In this document: in pieces, positions 60,537 to 64,000 of the stretch | How the letters are laid out: each line of letters starts with the position of its first letter | Numbering within the stretch: position 1 is the first letter of the stretch | Assembly: GCF_039522165.1 (NCBI RefSeq) | Contig: NZ_BAAADE010000002.1 | Coordinates: 596,729 to 660,728, forward strand | Direction: 5' to 3' | Origin: Paenochrobactrum glaciei | Lineage (GTDB): Bacteria; Pseudomonadota; Alphaproteobacteria; Rhizobiales; Rhizobiaceae | Length of the DNA stretch: 64,000 bases | Translations under genes and position numbers: made by a program | The notes under the pieces: generated by a model | Database searches by the model: none | What the model was told of the DNA's origin: nothing | What the model saw: only the letters and a program-made list of their open reading frames with translations

Positions 60537-60881
60537 ATGTCATCCAATAATGTAATCACCCAGCTGTATTCTACGGATATTGCGATTATCAACGCCGCTC
60601 TTTTGCAGGTATGTACGGCTACACTAATTAAAATAGATAGTACTGAAGGCCAAGCATTGGCTAATTCGGCAATGCGCCAGTACTTGACTGGTAAATTTAA
60701 CCAGAAAAAACTCGTAGATTATCTTCTAACTTCTATCAATATGACCGATAGATTGCAGAGGCGAGCTGAAAGAATTTCCGAAGGAAATACGGATAAGCCA
60801 ACCGCAAATAGCTTAAATAAGCAACTAAGGCTTAGGTCAATTAGGCACAAGAAAAAATTGGCTTCCACTGGCTTTATTTAA
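60537..60881 (+). CDS. Prophage accessory protein of unknown function
   Basis: GGAGG precedes the ATG. The 114-residue protein is helical at first (STDIAIINAALLQVCTATLI) and ends in a basic segment (LNKQLRLRSIRHKKKLASTG). No family is recognised. Its promoter region repeats the TGTGCTATAGTG element found before the PPOX-like gene, and a terminator follows, so it looks like a second independent cargo gene. Confidence 0.6.
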   Translation: MSSNNVITQLYSTDIAIINAALLQVCTATLIKIDSTEGQALANSAMRQYLTGKFNQKKLVDYLLTSINMTDRLQRRAERISEGNTDKPTANSLNKQLRLRSIRHKKKLASTGFI

Positions 60882-60891
60882 GCTATGAAGC

Positions 60892-60915
60892 GAAGCCCCG
60901 CAATAACGGGGCTTC
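60892..60915. terminator. Hairpin between two convergent accessory genes
   Basis: GAAGCCCCG-CAATAA-CGGGGCTTC, a 9-bp perfect stem. T's on the plus side are few; it may act for the gene ending at 60881 or the convergent one ending at 60929. Confidence 0.6.
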
Positions 60916-60928
60916 ATATACGTATAAT

Positions 60929-61198
60929 TTAATTGGTTTGAATTTTTTTCTTGTCCGGCTGCACTTGAGCCTTTGGCGCAACGTCTTTTTTCTTTATGCT
61001 GCTGCCACGAACTCGGCAAAAATATTCAGCTTGAGCGTGGGTAACCTGTAAATGTGACCCTTGTGATGTGACGCCATTTTTACACTCAATGACATAAACG
61101 CCATCATTTACGTGGATAGAGTAGGCGAAAGCCTGCGGCAAAGATGCAATCAATAATGCAGATGCGATAGCCAGTTTGGTAAGTTGTTTGCGTTTCAT
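60929..61198 (-). CDS. Small secreted or periplasmic protein of the prophage
   Basis: From the ATG at 61198 (GGGAGG ribosome site) the 89-residue product begins with a signal peptide MKRKQLTKLAIASALLIASL ending AFA. The mature part has two cysteines (VIECKNG, EYFCRVRG), perhaps a disulfide, and a Lys/Gln-rich tail. It may alter the envelope of the lysogen; no family is recognised. Confidence 0.65.
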   Translation of the reverse strand: MKRKQLTKLAIASALLIASLPQAFAYSIHVNDGVYVIECKNGVTSQGSHLQVTHAQAEYFCRVRGSSIKKKDVAPKAQVQPDKKKIQTN

Positions 61199-61300
61199 AA
61201 TCGTTCCTCCCATTGAACTGATCTCAGATTACATTTGGGAGAGTGAACGCTCGCTGAATGGGCTGTTCAGGATTTAGTTAGGTATTTAGCCAAAGAAAAA

Positions 61301-61316
61301 CCCCGCCGGAGCGGGG
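61301..61316 (-). terminator. Terminator after the toxin-antitoxin operon
   Basis: CCCCGC-CGGA-GCGGGG with a run of T on the minus strand, 15 bases beyond the antitoxin stop. Confidence 0.85.
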
Positions 61317-61330
61317 TGATATTTGTAGGT

Positions 61331-61684
61331 TTATCCACATGCTGTTTTAGGAGGAGTGTGAACTGTCACGCGTCCATGAGCACCCTCGTTTTTAGACAAA
61401 TGAATATCAATGTTGAATCCAAGCGCAATTAGAAACCCAAGTAAGCGGTCTACACTAAAGCCGCCTAATCGTCCTCTTGTAATATTGGATACTTTTGCTT
61501 GATCTGTACCTAGCATTTGGGCTGCTTCTTTTTGCGTGAGCCCCCGAATTTCAATTAGGTCTGATATTTCAGACGCGATGGCTACTTTTAGCTCATCTCT
61601 TTCATTCAGCTGGATGTCTAGATCAGCAAATACATTCCCAGAGCCTTTAATGATTGGGGTGGTTTTATCCATCTGTTCCGACAT
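61331..61684 (-). CDS. Antitoxin of a HigBA-like module (XRE family)
   Basis: The ATG at 61684 has GGAG upstream. The 117-residue protein contains a helix-turn-helix: ASEISDLIEIRGLTQKEAAQMLGTDQAKVSNITRGRLGGFSVDRLLGFLIALG. This is the XRE/HigA type of antitoxin paired with Gp49-like toxins. Its start overlaps the end of the toxin gene by 20 bases, toxin first, as in higBA. It probably binds the palindrome in the promoter at 62129-62150 and represses the operon. Confidence 0.85.
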   Translation of the reverse strand: MSEQMDKTTPIIKGSGNVFADLDIQLNERDELKVAIASEISDLIEIRGLTQKEAAQMLGTDQAKVSNITRGRLGGFSVDRLLGFLIALGFNIDIHLSKNEGAHGRVTVHTPPKTACG

Positions 61685-62051
61685 TTTGTTTCTCCAAGGC
61701 AACTTTTTGCAGCTGAATGTAGTGTTGTTCTGCTGCTTTAAGGCGCTCCTTTATCAGGTTTATTTCTTTTTTTGGCGTAGCGATGCCACGTTTAGATTTT
61801 TTCTGGAAAGCATGTAGTACATAAACCGCATCTGAAAAGCGAATTGTATATACAGCTCTATAAGTGCCACCATCACCGTTAGAGATGACTTCTAATACAC
61901 TTGCTCCACCAAACCCCACTAATGGTGTAACATTTACTGCTTTCCTTCCCTCCTGTGCGAGGTGAAGCGAAAAACCTATTTCTTGACGCACTTCAATTGG
62001 GAAGTCTCGTACCTCCTCAAGGGTTGCCCCCATCCAAAAAACATCTTTCAC
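61665..62051 (-). CDS. Toxin of a HigBA-like module (RelE superfamily, Gp49-like)
   Basis: This 128-residue protein matches the phage-derived Gp49-like group: FWMGATLEEVRDFPIEVRQEIGFSLHLAQEGRKA, then GTYRAVYTIRFSDAVYVLHAFQKKSKRGIATPKKEI with the KKSKRG basic motif. Toxins of this type cleave mRNA on the ribosome. It sits in the prophage immunity region, where such modules often stabilise lysogeny or block other phages. The antitoxin gene follows with overlap. Confidence 0.88.
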   Translation of the reverse strand: MKDVFWMGATLEEVRDFPIEVRQEIGFSLHLAQEGRKAVNVTPLVGFGGASVLEVISNGDGGTYRAVYTIRFSDAVYVLHAFQKKSKRGIATPKKEINLIKERLKAAEQHYIQLQKVALEKQNVGTDG

Positions 62052-62124
62052 TTCTAAAATCCTTTACGATTTTTTATTAATTATGTTCCCCATCACGTCC
62101 TCCCTCACTGATGTGCATACAAGA

Positions 62125-62155
62125 TATAATTATGCCAATTTTGGCATAATGTCAA
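62125..62155 (-). promoter_or_regulatory. Promoter and palindromic operator of the toxin-antitoxin operon
   Basis: ATTATGCCAA-TT-TTGGCATAAT (62129-62150) is a perfect 10-bp dyad. On the minus strand TTGACA (62155-62150), 17 bases, then TAATTA make a promoter with the dyad filling the spacer, suited to repression by the antitoxin. Confidence 0.8.
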
Positions 62156-62206
62156 GGTCTAGGAAAGTGGTTCAAGCGGCATATTAAGTGATATAGTCAG
62201 CTTACA

Positions 62207-62287
62207 TCATCTCTTCAGCCATACCCACAGCATAAAGCAGAATAATCCTACCGATATCACACCCTCTATGGCGTACACCCAGCTCAT
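62207..62287 (-). CDS. Possible 26-residue membrane micropeptide
   Basis: An ORF starting MSWVYAIEGVISVGLFCFML and ending in a Trp- and Lys/Arg-containing tail would make one membrane helix. The ATG overlaps the stop of a preceding unstarted frame (GAATGA), in the style of this phage's coupled genes. No strong ribosome site is seen, so confidence is low. Confidence 0.35.
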   Translation of the reverse strand: MSWVYAIEGVISVGLFCFMLWVWLKR

Positions 62288-62355
62288 TCAAAGCCCATCA
62301 GTTTAGCCGCGACCGCCGCGACAAAGATCAGCGGGAAGGCATAAGCGTCAGCTTA

Positions 62356-62574
62356 TTATTCGCTCAACTGCATCAATGAGAGTTCTTGAAGCGTTAGATT
62401 AAGCTTCTGCTGATCCAGATCACGGCGGCGCTCGTATTCTTCGCGTTCCTGCTCATACGTTTTTGGATCTGGATTTGGATGCCGTTTAATGAGTTCCAGA
62501 TGTTGTGTGTGACGCTCAACGTCTTCTTTCAAAGCTTTAATACGGCTTTCAAGGTATTCACGAATGTGCGACAT
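62356..62574 (-). CDS. Small coiled-coil phage protein
   Basis: GGGGGAG precedes the ATG at 62574. The 72-residue product is a highly charged helix (MSHIREYLESRIKALKEDVE then TYEQEREEYERRRDLDQQKL), probably a coiled coil. It resembles small phage proteins in repressor regions, with no known role. It follows the repressor gene by only about 27 bases and is probably cotranscribed in the lysogen. Confidence 0.65.
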   Translation of the reverse strand: MSHIREYLESRIKALKEDVERHTQHLELIKRHPNPDPKTYEQEREEYERRRDLDQQKLNLTLQELSLMQLSE

Positions 62575-62601
62575 GAAATTATCTCCCCCCAATTTATGCT
62601 T

Positions 62602-63306
62602 TTAAAACTCGATGTCGTTTACCACGCGCCTTACGATTGCGATGACTTCAACGCTCATCCCGCTATCTGTATCGTGGTCGCGCTCAATGACAATTGGCTT
62701 ATAGTTTGAGTTCGTTGAACGTGGCGCGAAAACAGTGCGATCTTCGTAAAGCTCGATCTGTTTGATTGACCATTCGCGTGTATGCCCGCCGTCTCGGGTG
62801 CGCTCTACAACCACTACCATGCCATCACGTAAAGGCACTTCATGCGCTACATCGCTGTACGCAACGCATACAGCTCTGTCGCCGGACAGGATAGGGCGAG
62901 GCCTGAGGTCATTCATTGAATCGCCGGACACGTTGAATGCCATCTGGCGCGCATATGGGAATTTATCGTCACGTGGCACGGCTATTTCGACAGGTTCCGA
63001 CTGGTCGAGTTCGTCAACTTCACGGAATGTCCCAGCTTCTACCGTGCCAACCACCCGAACAGTGGTTATGGCGGTTTGAACTACCGCGTCTACCGGTAGC
63101 TCTAATTCAATGCCATCACGGAGCCACAAGATTGGCCTATCAATTGTGTGGGCGAGCTTTTCAAGAATATTCCCACGAGGGTTGTCGATGTCGCCACGCA
63201 AATATTTATTGATGCTGTCGTACGTGATGCCAGAACGGCGCGATAACTCAGCCTTTGACCAGCCGAGTTCGGTAATTCTTTGATCTAATCTGTTCCACCA
63301 TTTCAT
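62602..63306 (-). CDS. Phage repressor of the LexA/CI type (XRE plus S24 peptidase)
   Basis: Counted from MKWWNRL, the N-terminal helix-turn-helix (ELGWSKAELSRRSGITYDSINKYLRG) precedes a self-cleaving S24 domain: cleavage site Ala91-Gly92 (VEAGTFREV), nucleophile Ser130 in NVSGDSMNDL, and Lys182 in EWSIKQIEL. RecA filaments should stimulate cleavage, so the prophage is expected to be SOS-inducible. An upstream Met (63318) adds four residues. I see no ribosome site for either, and the putative -10 TATGAT lies just before 63306, so the message may be leaderless. Confidence 0.9.
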   Translation of the reverse strand: MKWWNRLDQRITELGWSKAELSRRSGITYDSINKYLRGDIDNPRGNILEKLAHTIDRPILWLRDGIELELPVDAVVQTAITTVRVVGTVEAGTFREVDELDQSEPVEIAVPRDDKFPYARQMAFNVSGDSMNDLRPRPILSGDRAVCVAYSDVAHEVPLRDGMVVVVERTRDGGHTREWSIKQIELYEDRTVFAPRSTNSNYKPIVIERDHDTDSGMSVEVIAIVRRVVNDIEF

Positions 63307-63323
63307 AGAGACTATCATATATG

Positions 63324-63379
63324 CGGATTTAAATTCCTGTTTGGATTTATTTTACCTTGTAATTGGATTTAAAATCCAA
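63324..63379. promoter_or_regulatory. Operator cluster between repressor and Cro-like gene (OR-like)
   Basis: Three copies of the repressor motif lie here: CGGATTTAAATTCCT (63324-63338), a degenerate TTGGATTTATTTTACC (63341-63356), and the perfect palindrome TTGGATTTAAAATCCAA (63363-63379). The cro promoter is TTGTAA (63357-63362) plus TAAGAT (63380-63385), and the third operator fills its 17-base spacer exactly. Confidence 0.82.
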
Positions 63380-63391
63380 TAAGATAAAACC

Positions 63392-63622
63392 ATGAAAACC
63401 AACATTTCAATTAATGACATCATTAAAAAAGCGGGCGGCGCAGCATCAATTGCGCTTATGAGTAAAGGTGCTGTCAAAAAAGATGCGGTTTATAAATGGC
63501 CGTCAATTGGCATCCCTGACCGTCATTGGGCACCAATCATAAAGGCGACTGGTCTACAGGCGGCTGATTTATATCAGGCAAATTTAAACGCCCGAAAGAC
63601 CAAGAAAGGTCGCGCAGCATGA
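63392..63622 (+). CDS. Cro/YdaS-like phage regulator
   Basis: A 76-residue helix-turn-helix protein: SINDIIKKAGGAASIALMSKGAVKKDAVYKWPSIGIPDRHWAPIIKATGLQAADLY. The AGGAASIAL...VYKWPSxGIPxRHW pattern is the YdaS/Cro type. It is transcribed away from the repressor and should start the lytic programme. The ATG lies six bases after the -10 hexamer and has no ribosome site, so the transcript is probably leaderless. Its stop overlaps the next ATG. Confidence 0.85.
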   Translation: MKTNISINDIIKKAGGAASIALMSKGAVKKDAVYKWPSIGIPDRHWAPIIKATGLQAADLYQANLNARKTKKGRAA

Positions 63623-63945
63623 GCCACGCGACCCTATCATTCAGTTTCATTTCACCGGCTTCCCCCGCCGGTGTTAAGGCCGAGGCGGTTACTCCCTCCC
63701 ACTTTATCGTCTCGGCCACTTATTCCCGTCTTTTGGCGGTGTATTCGTGCGTGTCTGGCTTTGTTCAGAACACGCACAGCAATCTTACCAACTGGCTCCA
63801 TTCATTGCCTCTCACTGTTTCGTTTGTCCCTCGCAAGGTCAAACTTAGCAAAGGAGTCACCCATGAACGTGGGCGTTTCAGCCAAGAACGTGGATATTTT
63901 AGCCACGAACGTGGATTTTTCAGCCAAGGAGCCGACGATGACTGA
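63619..63945 (+). CDS. Phage ORF of unknown function with short repeats at the end
   Basis: The ATG overlaps the cro stop (ATGA). The 108-residue frame is Ser- and Phe-rich (SFSFISPASPAGVKAEAVTP; YSRLLAVYSCVSGFVQNTHS) and ends in three HERG(R/Y/F)FS-like repeats made by a 21-base tandem repeat. It overlaps the beginning of the next frame by 83 bases. It may be real, but no family is recognised. Confidence 0.45.
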   Translation: MSHATLSFSFISPASPAGVKAEAVTPSHFIVSATYSRLLAVYSCVSGFVQNTHSNLTNWLHSLPLTVSFVPRKVKLSKGVTHERGRFSQERGYFSHERGFFSQGADDD

Positions 63946-64000
63946 TGTCGATATGGCCGCTTCTTTGCTGGATGAAATCATTGGTCAGCGCGGTGTCCGC
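63863..64000 (+). CDS. Start of a further phage early gene (3' end outside window)
   Basis: AAGGAG precedes an ATG at 63863, and a second AAGGAG precedes an in-frame ATG at 63937 (MTDVDMAASLLDEIIGQRGV). The part between is encoded by the 21-base repeats (NVGVSAKNVDILATNVDFSA). The later start may give the real protein. The product continues beyond the window and cannot be assigned; a replication gene would be usual here. Confidence 0.5.
   Translation, partial: MNVGVSAKNVDILATNVDFSAKEPTMTDVDMAASLLDEIIGQRGVR
63865..63927 (+). repeat. Three tandem 21-bp repeats
   Basis: Units begin at 63865, 63886 and 63907, each GAACGTGG followed by a T-rich part and AGCCA. The copies differ at a few positions. 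They lie within two overlapping reading frames and before a second ribosome site and ATG. Confidence 0.75.

Larger units (their letters stand above)
54154..64000. mobile_element. Left part of a lambda-like prophage integrated at tRNA-Lys
   Basis: From the tRNA end to the window edge, genes are short, overlapping and typical of temperate phages. They comprise a tyrosine integrase, ERF annealing protein, YqaJ exonuclease, NinB, LexA/CI-type repressor, Cro/YdaS-like protein, accessory genes, and operators shared between early promoters. The attL core is expected within the tRNA 3' end; the matching attR copy is not in the window. No structural or lysis genes are visible, so the remainder lies to the right and I cannot say whether the phage is intact. 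Confidence 0.93.

Noticed and set aside
54154..64000. LexA box within the prophage
   Set aside because: I looked for GAAC or GTTC pairs with seven-base spacing near the early promoters and saw none; control appears to be through the phage repressor instead. The search was by eye and not exhaustive.
1..64000. CRISPR array, insertion sequence or rRNA operon
   Set aside because: No regularly spaced direct repeats of CRISPR size, no transposase frame and no rRNA-like stretches were seen.

Overview
The window looks like a chromosomal segment of an alphaproteobacterium of the order Hyphomicrobiales (Rhizobiales), probably a Brucellaceae member. The base composition is near 50% GC, lower than Brucella, so a Pseudochrobactrum-like genome is one possibility (inference). 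Supporting signs are the short alphaproteobacterial ProS, a class II B12-dependent NrdJ, class II DAHP synthase, a GAAC-N7-GAAC type LexA box, a Rhizobiales-type mosaic intergenic repeat, and gene clusters typical of the group (proS-lolC-lolD-dnaE; pyrB-pyrC-plsY-dprA; topA-rnr-DUF983).

Bases 1-54153 are core genome. From left to right: the end of thrS; proS-lolC-lolD; a 28-codon SidA-like SOS gene with tandem LexA boxes; dnaE; ilvA; nrdJ (minus) with NrdR-like boxes upstream; a NUDIX gene; gor; aroG behind a structured leader; dgkA; nadE; gltX; an overlapping convergent lipoprotein; maeB; an Mla/Mce lipid-transport operon; tRNA-Asp; uspA; mazG; galE; a methyltransferase; a 2Fe-2S ferredoxin; parE; two MFS exporters; grxD and bolA; rpmG; a NUDIX-DUF983-rnr-topA block; dprA-plsY-pyrC-pyrB; a DUF1330/MarR divergent pair; a CDF transporter; a small membrane protein; and tRNA-Lys.

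Bases 54154-64000 are the left part of a lambda-like prophage inserted at tRNA-Lys(TTT). Its right end lies outside the window. A tightly overlapping leftward operon (58646 to 54234) encodes an unknown protein, a SidA-like micropeptide, an ERF annealing protein, a YqaJ exonuclease, NinB, a DUF968-like protein, small proteins and the integrase. A LexA/CI-type self-cleaving repressor (62602-63306) faces a Cro/YdaS-like gene. The same operator (TGGATTTAAATTCCA-like) occurs both between cI and cro and at the start of the leftward operon. Between them sit accessory genes: a zinc-ribbon protein, small membrane and secreted proteins, a pyridoxamine-phosphate-oxidase-like protein, and a HigBA-like toxin-antitoxin pair.

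The most interesting observation is that the window carries two SidA-like single-helix micropeptides, 15 of 24 residues identical. One is the host gene beside dnaE under LexA boxes. The other lies in the prophage early operon, controlled by a repressor with the residues needed for RecA-stimulated self-cleavage. DNA damage should therefore switch on both. This suggests that a phage has captured a host cell-division checkpoint inhibitor. Neither small gene exceeds 30 codons, so both are easily missed by gene callers.
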